Source of the DNA: Lepidodermella squamata
Taxonomy: Eukaryota; Gastrotricha
Direction: 5' to 3'
Assembly: GCA_047495785.1 (NCBI GenBank)
Contig: JBLDXI010000007.1
Coordinates: 2,976,001-3,040,000, forward strand
Length of the DNA: 64,000 nucleotides
Position 1 is the stretch's first letter; every line of letters starts with the position of its first letter. Shown here piece by piece: positions 23,954 to 34,897 of this stretch. The position numbers and the translations under genes were made by a program. The notes beneath the pieces are model-generated. The model was given only the letters and a program-made list of their open reading frames with translations. It ran no database searches and was not told the DNA's origin.

Positions 23954-24250
23954 ATTTTCAGAATGTGCTTTCGTAGCACTTAGAGTGACTTCATTTGTTA
24001 ACACATTTGATTTGATTTGATTTGATTGCTCATTTTACCCAAGGTAGAATTAATGTGCCTCTTAAATTGGAGAAACGTGTGCTTCTTTTAGAAATTATCT
24101 ATAAATGATGGGCGAAACTGACCATTGGGCATGTATGATATGCGACCCTGAGATATGCCTAGATGGGTTGGTCCAGTTTCGAAAATCAATGGCGAACATG
24201 ATACGAAGCCAAAGCCGTTTCCTTTGAAACTTATAACCTCACAGTTTTAT

Positions 24251-24714
24251 ACTGCGAACACGAATGTTTACGCGCAGATCTAAAGCTGATGCCTTGTGGA
24301 ATTTTCGGTCGATCTTGCAGCCAAATTTCTCCTTTTACCGTTGCTTCGATCCGGTTTCAAAAGCCACGAGAATTCTGATGCTGTTTCCCTTTGTGGAGAC
24401 TTTTGAGCAAGTATTGGAATTTGACGATTCGAAAGTGTTGTTCAAAAGGCAGAGCAAAAAATGTACCTGAATTATGGTCTCAATTTCGCAACACTTCAGC
24501 GCCTCGACTTTGCAAAATCGCAGCATATTATCAAGAATACTCGGAGAAAGTGACAGTCAACCTTGAAGACATTGCGAGCCTTTTTCTGAGGTCTACCCGT
24601 TCTCGCTTCAGAGCTTGGCTCGAATCAGCATTCTGGAAAAATTGATCCATTGAGCAGCTTGAACTGGACCCTTGCATGAAAGCTTTCCTGAATTTTGAGG
24701 CAGCATTGAATTGA
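24251..24714 (+). pseudogene. Decayed array-family gene related to gene 9
   Basis: Fragments of both exons of a gene 9 type copy are recognisable: CEHE, then ADLKLMPCGIFG from exon 1, fused without the intervening sequence to an exon 2 core (DNA like TCTCCTTTTACCGTTGCTTCG against gene 9 TCTCCTTTTGCCGTTACTGC), then QKAEQKMYL and the SOCS-box-like DNA GAGGTCTACCCGTTCTCGCT near 24589. Several frameshifts and a deletion of the central SOCS-box region make it non-coding. It sits just before genes 8 and 9, as if left by an earlier duplication of that block. Confidence 0.75.
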
Positions 24715-25093
24715 ATGTTCGATCGACCTCATTCGCATTTCAAAGTCTGACTCTTGTTTTTGTTCGAAATACCCCAATTCCCAATTATTAACGATGATTT
24801 TACTTATATCTATCTCTTTGTTGTCTTGCCATTTTCCTCATTGAATTTTGAAGCAGCTGCTGACAATCCACATGCTTCCCATGTTTGACAAATTGACGCT
24901 CCCTCCATCTGTTACTGCGTAAGAACTTCACCCTTAAAAGCTAGCAGTTCAGTTCGGTTATGTATGTGATGAGCTTCTAAAATATCGTTCATAATTATAT
25001 TGGTTCTCTTGATGATTTTTTGTTATTTTAGGCGCTGAGTAGCTTCTTTTACTAACAACCTCTGGGTCTACATTATTTATTTGATTTTTATTG

Positions 25094-26697
25094 ATGGATG
25101 ACGTCGAGGAGTTGCATCCCCGCTGCCGTCTTGCAGATGGCTCGAAGGGATGCACCATCGCTTCCCAAAAATTTCACAATTCCGTCGCTGACTGCATCAA
25201 ACATCTTCTCACCAGTGCCCTGAATGAGAATGGGTACAGCATCGATGCCGTCACTATAGCGAACCGTGAGTATGACGATTTCGATTGCGAAGAGGAGCCG
25301 CCTATCGACTTGAAGGTCATGCCCTGCCCTCTCTTCGGCTGCATCCATTTCGGGATAGCAAATGAGGCAACATCTCACAAGGATCTTTTGAAGATCCTAT
25401 TGGATGCGTTAATGAAGCATTTTCCAGATGGGAAGAATCCAATCCTAAGCCCGCAATATGTTATTGCGCTTTATTGGGCGGTGTCTCTTGAAAACTCTGC
25501 TGTTTTCGAATCAGTGTACGCAAGAGTTGGGAAGATCCTGCCAGCTTGTTTCTCTGAATACTTGCTTACTGTTGCTATGAACACTAATTACGGGGCGATA
25601 AATGAGAATCCTGAAGATCGCTCTGTCAATGTGGCTTGCAGCATTGCCAAGCTGTTGATCGATTCTGGGATCAAAATAAGCGGATCCGGTGATGTTGCTG
25701 GTAAGGCAATGAACTCTAATCCGAATTCCGAAGTTCCAAAACTAAATTTTCCGAATTTTTAGTACCTAAACTGGGATAATGGATATGGAATACTTCGCCG
25801 AAAATTTTATAATCGTCCAAACCGAAAATTTCAGAAATTTTTGTTAATCCTGAAAATTAGATATTGGGAAATTTACCTTTCGAATGTTAACAGTTTATTT
25901 TCTGTCTCGAATTTCGGAAGATCGAAATTGCCTTTGCTACTGGCCGTAATCTATTGAACTTTTTTTGTTATTTTTTTCTAGGAATGATGTACTTTCTGTG
26001 CTGCCAGTTCGACTTTGCCGTCCCACCTTTCAATCCATCCGATTTGGAGATAAGCAGCCAGTTGATTACAACAATGATGGGATTTTCCGAAAAAGTTCCC
26101 AACCCTCGTGATCAGTCGATATTTGAAGACTGGCTGGGCTGCATGCTGCCAGTGATTTCCCATAATCCTTCAGTCATCGAAAGATTCGCCCAAACGTCGG
26201 AGCGAAGGTCTATTCTGTGGAACTCTTTATTACATCACGAAGAGACCTCGTCTGACTTCGCCTTGAGACTCGATCTATCTGCTAAATACCTTCTGCTGCC
26301 TTTGTTACGAGCTGGTTTCACGAGCCGCGGAGACTTGAACGAGGACATGCAAGTTTCGGGTCCATTCGTCGAGCATTTACTTGCTTTCGAAGAGCACGAA
26401 GAATCGAAGAGGAAGTACATCGTTTTTGCGCTTCATTTTTTCAAACCTCTTCATCTCAATCTGCGGAGAATCTGGTGGGGCTATATCAATTTTCGTGATC
26501 GGAATCGAGGCGATCCTTCTAGTTTATTCAAACCTTTTGCTGGCGTTTATCCGCTTTCTTTGAAGATGTTCGCTCGTTTGAAGATCACGAGCCGTCTTCC
26601 ATTCGGCTTGGCAAAAAGAAAAGAGGCTATTTCTGGTCTTCATCTGCCCCCATCACTGCGAGACTTTTTGAATTACTGCGACTTCGAAGAGCTTTAA
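25094..26697 (+). CDS. Array gene 8: SOCS-box-like protein
   Basis: Exons 25094-25700 and 25982-26697 are joined by a 281-bp phase-1 intron (GTAAGG...TTTTTTTCTAG), giving 440 aa. It is the closest paralogue of gene 4 over its whole length: VEELHPRCRLADGSKGC, YVIALYWAVSLENSAVFESV, VACSIAKLLIDSGIKISGSG at the splice, then MMYFLCCQFDFAV and LLLPLLRAGFTSRG. The SOCS-box-like end is PLSLKMFARLKITSRLPFGL, then LHLPPSLRDFLNY, with Ala at the BC-box Cys position. The start follows from alignment with gene 4. An acidic tract (YDDFDCEEEPP) lies at residues 60-70. Confidence 0.8.
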
Positions 26698-26850
26698 CTA
26701 AGCCTCTTGAGGTCTTGTTTGCATTTTTATTCTCTTTGTTATGGCATGATTTGACGAATAAACTTGAGTTTTATAAGGCACTCCGAAGCAATTTTCTTTC
26801 TGTTTTTACGTTTTAAACCATAGGTGGATCTATAATTTTAGCTTTCACTG

Positions 26851-28236
26851 ATGGCTGGACCGCTATGCTTGTGTGCTAATCCAAGCCAATGTCCCACCAG
26901 ATCAAGTCAGTTTCGCAAAACGTTGGCATCATGGATTACGATTTTTTTAGAAGAAGCCCTGGACGACATTGATGCAATGCCCAAAGACGTTTCGTTTCAA
27001 GCTTGTGAACACGAAGATCCTATTTCCATTTGTAAACACAAGTGTTTGGGTGCAGACTTGAAACTTATGCCTTGTGAAATGTTCGGCTGCTATCATTTGG
27101 ACATTAACAAGAACGACGAGATTTACCCAAGCAATCTGTTCAACCAGCTCATTGATCGCTGTGAGCACCATCTGCAGCTGGAGAAGTCAGATGGCCAGTT
27201 CACGCCACTTGATGCTTTGGCTCTCTATTGGGCGGTTTCGATCGACCACCCCAGGCTTTTCAAGAAGGTTTACCGAAAGAAGCGAAACCTCATACCCGAT
27301 TGCTTTAAGGACCATCTGCTGTTTGTTGCTTTCGATCTAGACAGAGGCGTGATTGAGGATTACTCTGAAAGCCTGGATAGGGATGGAACTCACATTTCGG
27401 ATTCTATTGCTGACCTTTTGCTTAATGATGGCGTCAAAAACGACGAAGCAGAAGATGTTTCTGGTGAGCTCTGAATAACAGGACTGCCATTTTGTTATTA
27501 TTTTGTTACAGGAATGATCTTCACTCTCTGTGTTCAATACAAACTGACAACGCCCCCATTCGATGACGTTTCTATTGAGAGCTTCAGTCCGTTGTTAGTG
27601 ACAGCGATGAGACTAGCTGGTGAAGTGCCAACTCCGCGTGATCAGTCGTTTTTTGAAACCTCTCTCGCCTACATGGTACCAGCTGTTTCGCACAACCCGG
27701 CCATCACAGAATGGTTCTGCCAAGTTTCAGCTTCGAAGAAAATCGACTGGGCCTCGTTGTTCTTCCTATTTGAAACTCCGGAGCAAATTACGATTAGGTT
27801 CAGCCTTGCAGCAGAATATCTCCTTTTGCCGTTACTGCGAGCTGGTTTCAAGGCCAATGGGAGCTTCGATGAATTTGATTTTGCCGCATTTTTCATGGAG
27901 TATCTAATGGCGTTCGGCAATGAAAAGGCTGAACAGAAGATGTATCTGGTGTTTGGCCTTACTTTCGCGAATCGCCGCCGCATCAATTTTCGGAGAATTA
28001 CGAAGTGGTATCATGAGTCCTCGGGGGATGAGGCGATCAACACCAGCCATGAAGACGTAGCTCGTCTTTTCGCTGAGGTCTATCCGTTCTCTCTTCAGAG
28101 CTTGGCCCGAATCAGTATTCTCGGAAAACTGCCGTTTGGTCTGAAGCGCCGCAGAGCGGCCATTGACAAACTTGAACTCCCGTCATGCTTGAAAGCTTAC
28201 CTAAATTTCGAAGATTTTGAGGCTGCTTTCAATTGA
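26851..28236 (+). CDS. Array gene 9: SOCS-box-like protein
   Basis: Exons 26851-27463 and 27512-28236 are joined by a 48-bp phase-1 intron (GTGAGC...TTGTTACAG), giving 445 aa. The N-terminal region has several Cys and His (CLCANPSQC; CEHEDPISICKHKC) that might bind metal, though I know no matching motif. It then shows ADLKLMPCEMFGCYHLDI, LDALALYWAVSIDHPRLFKK and SIADLLLNDGVKNDEAEDV. Exon 2 has LLLPLLRAGFKANG and the SOCS-box-like end PFSLQSLARISILGKLPFGL, then LELPSCLKAYLNF. It is the paralogue of gene 5 and of the relic at 24251-24714. It lies 153 bp downstream of gene 8. An AATAAA occurs near 28428. Confidence 0.8.
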
Positions 28237-29121
28237 AGTCTCAATTTTTGTTTCAATTGAACTTGAATTTGTTTCAATCTGCACATAGACTTGCAATTTG
28301 CATGATCACATCCCAGTCTGCTTATACTTTGCTCGAAATCGAGCCTGATTTGATCCATCATCATGTCACGATAATTAACCCAACCATTTTCACCGATGCT
28401 ATGTACAAATTAAATGAAAGATTGTAAAATAAAGATGTGTGCCCAGAGGAGTATGGCTTTTTAGTCACTTGAAGCTGAATGACAAAAAATGGTTCACCGT
28501 GGTTGCTTGGCGACGACTTTTGAGGCAGTTTTCTATCAGCTGCGAAGCGGAAGATGATAGGCCCGCGCTAAGAGAAGACTCGATGCTTTGGCAAGTCGAT
28601 GTAAATAGCGCGAACGACTCTTCCGTTACACATCGATTGCGACCATTCTTGGGTGAATTTAGCTGCGCACATCAAGATTAAAAATAAATGAAAGTGTTAA
28701 TATTTCAGCTGACTTTTCAATGCCAATACATCTGCTGAATAACTTCTGGGCCCTATTTACTGTTAAATAGATGGCGCATGTGAGATCGATTTTTAGGTCC
28801 ATACACGTGACGATAGTGCGTTTAGCCTGAGGTGATATGCCTTACGTTGATAGCCTGTAAATATTTCAGATGAATAACGGACCATTCAAGACTGTGCAAG
28901 ATAAAGCTGATGCAGTTGGGAAGCGTGCATTTTTTATGACGGATAAAATATCGCAGAAAAGTTGATAATACATTAATGATAATTAACATTGATATCGATC
29001 AATCTAAAGTTAGCTGCGGTTCATACATTTTTTTATGAGCCCGAAGTTCTTAAAGAGTCAACGAGCAATTCCGACATCTAAAGCCGTTAAATTATTTTGT
29101 CGAATCTAGTCGAGACTTCCC
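28237..29121. other. Spacer between the array and the lectin-like gene
   Basis: No gene supported. An 80-codon open frame at 28439-28681 has no domain I recognise and no splice context. Confidence 0.4.
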
Positions 29122-29253
29122 ATGAAATTTTGCTCTGTCATCGTAATTCTTTGCAGTCTATTTCGTTGTTCATATCAGATCCCGGGCGCTTCGTATACTC
29201 TTTGTTCCTCTCCAACATCAATCGACGCTTCGGTTGAAAAGCTATTCTCCTAG
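29122..29253 (+). pseudogene. Truncated duplicate of the first exon of the CUB gene
   Basis: A 43-codon frame has a hydrophobic signal-peptide-like start (FCSVIVILCSLF), followed by ASYTLCSSPTSIDASVEK, matching DSYTLCSSPVSIDASVQK of the intact gene that begins at 29318. It ends at TAG (29251-29253) at the point where the CUB domain should continue. It is either a broken tandem copy or an unused alternative first exon. Confidence 0.65.
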
Positions 29254-29317
29254 CTTGCCATTCGACAATTCTTATTTTTGTCATACAATATTTTGTAATA
29301 ACACCGTGAAAGGTCAA

Positions 29318-32300
29318 ATGTTGTTCGCGCTGGGTGTTGTTATCAGCGCGTTTATACACATTTCTGATGAAGCACCGGGAGATTCGTATACTCTATGCTC
29401 ATCCCCTGTATCAATCGACGCTTCGGTTCAAAAGTGGGGCTATATTCAAAGTGATAGGTATCCGAACTACTACAGAATGGGGGTCTCGTGCAATTTCGAG
29501 TTCAAGGTCGCCAACCCCTACTACGACTACATTTCATTCAGGGTACTCGAATGGAATCACGACGGATCAGGCGGTGACAGACTTCAAGGCTGGACAAATA
29601 CTGGATCCGGCTATAATTATGTTAATTGATAGGCATCTGATAATAGTGGGACATAATCACACATATTTTACAGCTCGTGGATACGTGGATGCATATCGGA
29701 GGAGATTGGTTCAACAGCCAAAGGAACGTTGGTCATTTCCAGATGAGATGGTCTAGTGACACTTATAGCTACTACGCTTATTATTCTGACCCTGCAAAAT
29801 TTCGCCTGACCTGGACATATCAGCGAGCTGTGTTCGGCTGTGAGCTGAGCCCACAACCATACATTTTCCCGAACACTTCTAGACATGGAGTGCTGACGTC
29901 ACCCTTTTTTCCGGATCCGTACCCGACTAACGTGCAGTGTAGTGTGATCATCGATGTCGACCAGTCTGTTGATTCGGTGGAACTTGTCACTAATCAGTAT
30001 GATCTAGAAGATGGGGACAGCCTGACGCTTTCCGTCGGTGACGCGGCTTGGGGCAACTGGGTATCTTACAAATCATTTGCCGGGAATCCGGGAACTCTTC
30101 GACTGTACGGAGTTGACGTCAAGATAACATTCACGTCGGATCACAAAGCAGTCAGCTACGGCTATCAAATTTATTGGCGCCTAATATCCAAAGGTAAATT
30201 TAGCGTAAAATCGAACTTCAGTTTATCCATGAATTGTAATAATAGAGCGATATTCGTTGTACAAACCGGAGAGTTTAATCGGACTATGGCCTCTCACAGC
30301 GGCTCACCGCGGGAGAGACTTGATTGGAGGTTGCGACCCTTTGGTTTACCCAACGACAGGGAGCATCACGCCAGCCTATGGCCCTTTCGGTTCGATTGGA
30401 GGAGGGTTGTACTTCAATCAGGCCTATCTCAACATGACAAGTCCAACATGCCAAGCTTCCACAACTCTGACTGGGAGCTACGCGATATCCCTCTTCGCCC
30501 AGTCGAGATTCGCAACGACACTAGCGGAGTGGCTTTATAATCCCGCTGGCGGAGGCTATGGCGTGCACGTGACTTACGATACTCCAGGTAAGGCGTGGTT
30601 CAATCCACAGCTCCAGGGTGGTGGGACCGATTACATCACGTGGACTGTTCCATCGGTAGACAAATACCAATTCATCTCCGCCCAATTTGACGCAGCAACG
30701 AAAACTGCCACCGCCTTTCAGGACACCGTAATCAAAGGGCAAAAGATTTCTACAGGTGCAGTATCGCAATCAGGACAAGGATTCCTTATCGGCTATCGTG
30801 ATAATCGCCTTGTAAATGGTGGAAAACTGTTTTTGTCGCGCCTATCTTGTCTGAGTGTCTATAACAAGACAATGTCAGCCGAAGAGTTGACCCAAGTCCG
30901 ACTTATGTGCAGCAAAATTCAGCGTCAATACGAAGTTTTCGCCCCGAATAGCCTGATGGGATGGTGGCCCCTGGATGGCTACGACAGCAACATGGTCTTC
31001 GATGACATCAGTGGAAATCAGAGGCACGGTGTCTTCAATCAAATCTCGGGCATCACAGTCGCAACCGGTCCCAATAACATGACTAATGCAGCACTGAATT
31101 TTAACGGTGCCTCGAACGCTTGGGGTTCTGTTGTCAGCGACTTCACTGCCATGAAAAGTGCGTTTACCATCAATATTTTCGTTAAGTCATCCACTGCGAG
31201 TCGAATGGGAATTTTAATGTTCGGCGAGGCCGGTTACGGTGGTTTGAGCGTATACCGACACGGCACTGCTACTCAATTCCACGTTAACATATTTGCCAAC
31301 AGCAATCAAGGCGTAGATCCAGTTGTCGACGGTATAGACTACTCGCAATGGATCTTTCTGTCAGTAACTTTTGATAAGAGAGCTGGCAAATTGGTGTTTT
31401 ATTCTAACGGCGCTCAAATCTACTCAAGGGTCACAGGAGCTGTCACCGTTGGGATAGATCCCACCCTAGGCTTTCTTTTGGCCATACCGTGGACAGCGTC
31501 CGACAAGGTTCCATGGGTGGGGCAAATGTCCTGCTTGTCCATGTATCAAGTGGCTCTGAATTCAGCCCAGATAAAAGACGTCATGGATGCATGCTTATCC
31601 GGCCATCGTAGACCGGCAGTATTTCCCGAAATATACGGATTTTGGCCTCTCACTGGTTTAACAGGAACACTTGACATCAGCGGCAACGAGTTTCATGGCG
31701 TCCCCAAGTCATCAAATGTAGTATCGACTGACGGTCCGTATGGAGTTCCAAATACTGCCTTTCAGATTGGGAACGACACTAACAGCTATTTAAACTTTCC
31801 TTATGCTGACCTGAACTTGGGTACAGGATCTTGGACAATTTCGTGTTACGTGAAAAATATGGACTCTGCAGGCGGTCCACTTCTTGAATATCTAGTCGCT
31901 GGCAATCTACCTGGTTTTCATATCTGGGTCTATGCCTCGACGTTTTACGCCAATTTTCAGAATGGATTTGATACAGCTGTGGATGGTTACAACTGGCAAC
32001 TGTGGCAATTCATCACAGTAAGATATGATTCGAAAAACGGCCAAGTTGCAATGTTTCGCGACTCAGCTCTACTTGGAATGTGGAACTCAGTGCCCAGCGT
32101 CGCGTCAACTTACGGCTTCAATCTCGGAAAACGGATAAATGGCGGAGCATACTTAAAAGCGAAGGTTGCATGTTTGACGGTTTATGCAAGAATGCTGATG
32201 CAAGACGAAATAGCGCAACTTATGGGCATGTGCCAGTCATACCTCATGGACTCGGCAATGTACAATGAAACCAGTCGACAAGTTGGCGAAGTCAACTGCG

Positions 32301-33494
32301 ATTTCGACTCTGATTTCTGCGGGTGGACTCAAGATACTAACGACGATGGCGACTGGACCTTGGAACATGATGCTACACCCACGGGACAACCTCAAATTTT
32401 CACAACAGGTCCACGTTTCGGAATTTCAAAGCAACGAAGCGATGGCAAGTTTGAAGCGAATTTCAGTAATTTGTAATTTGTTTAATATCTTCTATTCTGA
32501 AATTAGCACTTGATCAATATGCCCTGATGAACGCTGGCGCTGTGGGTGCTAATGGCAAAGTGGTTCGCATGATATCTCTACTGATTCAACCTGGTTGGAA
32601 GTGCGTCTCGTTCTGGTATTACATGGGCGGAAAGGATGTCAACTATCTGACTGCTACCCTGTTTATTTCTGGTCAACAATTCTGGACGAGGAGTGGCAAC
32701 CAATTCAAGCAATGGCGATTTGCAACGAAATCGATTTACCTTAGCTCACCTGATCAGGTATGAGTAGCCTGTAAGCGGCTCAATAACTGAATTATCTTTT
32801 TTGCAGATTTCCATCACTGCGGCAAGTGGTGCGTCGAAATACTCTGACGTAGCGATCGATGGTGTGCGAGTAACAGATGGCGTTTGTGATGCGCCGAGTT
32901 AGTTGACACCATATCTCACATCGAATATTATATTCAGCTAATGATTATAGCTCCGTGCCCCAAAGGCTGGATTCAATTTGGAAGGAAATGTTATTTCACT
33001 ATGCTTCCATACGTGGACACATCTTCTAATGCTTACAATATGTGGTGCCGAAGACGATTTCATGGTTATGTTGCTCGTCCCGAGAATCAAGCCGAGTTCG
33101 ATTTCTTGAAAAGCGTCATCGGTTCTACAACTATACATATCGATGGCTACAAATCTGGCTCGAGTTGGCTCGACGCCGACGGTTATCCTATTCAATACTT
33201 GCGTAAAATGTGAATGAAAAAAATTGAGCTTATTACATATCTTTCCTTCCGAAATTAGCCTGGGCTTCAGGACAACCAGGATCAAACACCCTCATTGCAA
33301 TGAGTTCTAGTGGTTTTCTCGGAATAACAAGCTCAGCTACCAATGCTATCGTTTGCGAAATTGACAAGCTGAAAGCGCAGTACATTACTTTCAACTGCAC
33401 GCTCGACGACAAGCACCTGTGCGGCTGGTGGAATCACGACGGGGACACGACCGAATCAATGACTGGAGCTACCCTGGATGCGTGGCGCGACTAA
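29318..33494 (+). CDS. Secreted CUB/LamG-like/MAM/C-type lectin protein (5' half?)
   Basis: Seven exons (29318-29620, 29674-30193, 30246-32444, 32507-32757, 32807-32897, 32951-33202, 33259-33494) read in one frame for 1283 aa. Domains in order: signal peptide; two CUB-like domains (LCSSPVSIDAS, then CELSPQPYIFP); three LamG/jellyroll-like domains beginning LIGLWPLTAA, LMGWWPLDGYD and IYGFWPLTGL; a MAM domain (CDFDSDFCGWTQDTNDDGDW); a C-type lectin domain (PCPKGWIQFGRKCYF to AIVCEID); and the first third of a second MAM (FNCTLDDKHLCGWWNHDGD), cut by TAA. Introns are 49-62 bp; the one at 32445-32506 has a GC donor. Such mosaics are extracellular matrix, mucus or recognition proteins. The missing part of the last MAM is found beyond the Helitron at 48.5 kb. 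Confidence 0.82.
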
Positions 33495-33865
33495 TTCCGG
33501 CACGGACTGTGCCAAATTAGCAGCTAACAATACGCCAGTATGAACCCGATGCTCATAACTCGTAGTATGATGGATTTCAGAGCGGTTTCACCTCTAGGGA
33601 AACACCTGTAACAGGTATAAAGTCACATGAGGTGTCATTCGATAGGAAATCGCTTCAATAAGACGTAAAATATTTTTCAATCGATTTGGATTATCGGCTG
33701 ATTTTTCACAATTTAAAATCGATAAATCACTGATGATTCATCGATCTGATGATTCATCCAATCGCTACCAGCTACTGCAAAAACTACGTCATTGACCTCA
33801 CTAATATGGGTCAAGTGGTGCGCGCTACCACTAATAATAATGAAAGTACTATGCAACCCTCAGCT

Positions 33866-33893
33866 GCCTCTCCCCCTAGCGTGGGGGAGAGGC
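33866..33893. repeat. Perfect 11-bp GC-rich hairpin
   Basis: GCCTCTCCCCC and GGGGGAGAGGC are separated by the 6-nt loop TAGCGT. It is one of several GC-rich hairpins on the two sides of the Helitron coding region. Confidence 0.8.
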
Positions 33894-34026
33894 CTCTATT
33901 TCTTGGGGTTTAAATGTGAGCGAGGGACGATAATCATCTGTTGAAGTTGTTGGTTTCAAGAGACGGGAAGCGCGAAAGAGCTGTTGATCTTCAAGTAGGA
34001 GTTAGTCTCCAACCTTCGCGTCAGTG

Positions 34027-34102
34027 GCGTCGGTGGCTTAGTGGTAAAAGAGGCTGCGTGTGTAACGAATGAATGAGGGTTCAAATCCTGCAACCTACAC
34101 GC
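34027..34102 (+). ncRNA. tRNA-like sequence (SINE head or tRNA relic)
   Basis: 76 bp with a perfect A box (TGGCTTAGTGG, from 34034) and a perfect B box (GGTTCAAATCC, about 34078-34088) at tRNA-like spacing, then T-rich sequence that could terminate Pol III. The 5' end (GCGTCGGTGGCTTAGTGGTA) resembles tRNA-Gly. The acceptor and anticodon stems do not pair convincingly and I cannot assign an anticodon, so a tRNA-derived SINE or pseudo-tRNA is more likely than a working tRNA. Confidence 0.5.
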
Positions 34103-34866
34103 ATTTTTATTTTTTATTTTTTTATTTTTATTTTTTTCTGGGCGATCATTGCCAAATGTCGGGTTGCGATAGCCCAGCAGATTTCGGAAGATATTATAAG
34201 CCGCCTGATTTTTAAATAAAATGCTTTAATCTATGCCAACAAACTCAATCAGTATACTTGGAATACCCACTTCAGATAAACTCTGGGTAACAGCTACTTC
34301 AATATTTAATAAGCCGAAACCTGAAAACATAATCTAGGGAGAGGGGGTTGAGATGCCCCTTCCTTTCAGGGAGGGGCGATGGGGTGGGCATGGAAAAGGC
34401 CTTGTTGCCAGACCAACTAAAAAGGGGCTGATCACAAACTTTTCGCGCTAGCAAAGTCAGCCCCCTTGATGGACGCGCGAAAAAACGAAGTTTTCCGGGG
34501 CCGGCTAGGCCCCTACAAAATCTCACTCTGTGCGCCCCGTTAAACGCGACGCCGAGTTATACGGTTGGCCACTTGACCTAAGTTTGGGCTAGGGGATAAA
34601 CTATGATACATACGAACATGCGGAAAATTCCAAAAAATGCGCCTTTTCGCTAAATATTACTAAAAGATTGTTTAGACCTATCGACCATACGGCTGATTTT
34701 TTATGAATTTAAATTACTTTTTTGATTTTTTATGCAAATTACATATTCATGAGCACACTGGGTCATGACCCGGTTAACGGCAACGGCGAGCGCGCACCTT
34801 TATTACCCTCAATAAAATTTTATAACGCGCAAACGAGAATTCGCGATTTTTACCGTAAAACCAGGT

Positions 34867-34897
34867 TGCCTCCCTTCCCCAGAGGGGGAGGGAGGCA
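34867..34897. repeat. GC-rich hairpin
   Basis: TGCCTCCCT and AGGGAGGCA pair perfectly, with further C-G pairing towards an AGAG loop. It resembles the hairpins near the other end of the Helitron region. Confidence 0.7.

Noticed and set aside
32449-32506. GT donor at 32449 for the MAM-domain intron
   Set aside because: It gives a premature stop right after the junction; the GC donor at 32445 keeps the frame.
34027-34102. A functional tRNA gene
   Set aside because: A and B boxes are good but acceptor and anticodon stems do not pair; kept only as tRNA-like.
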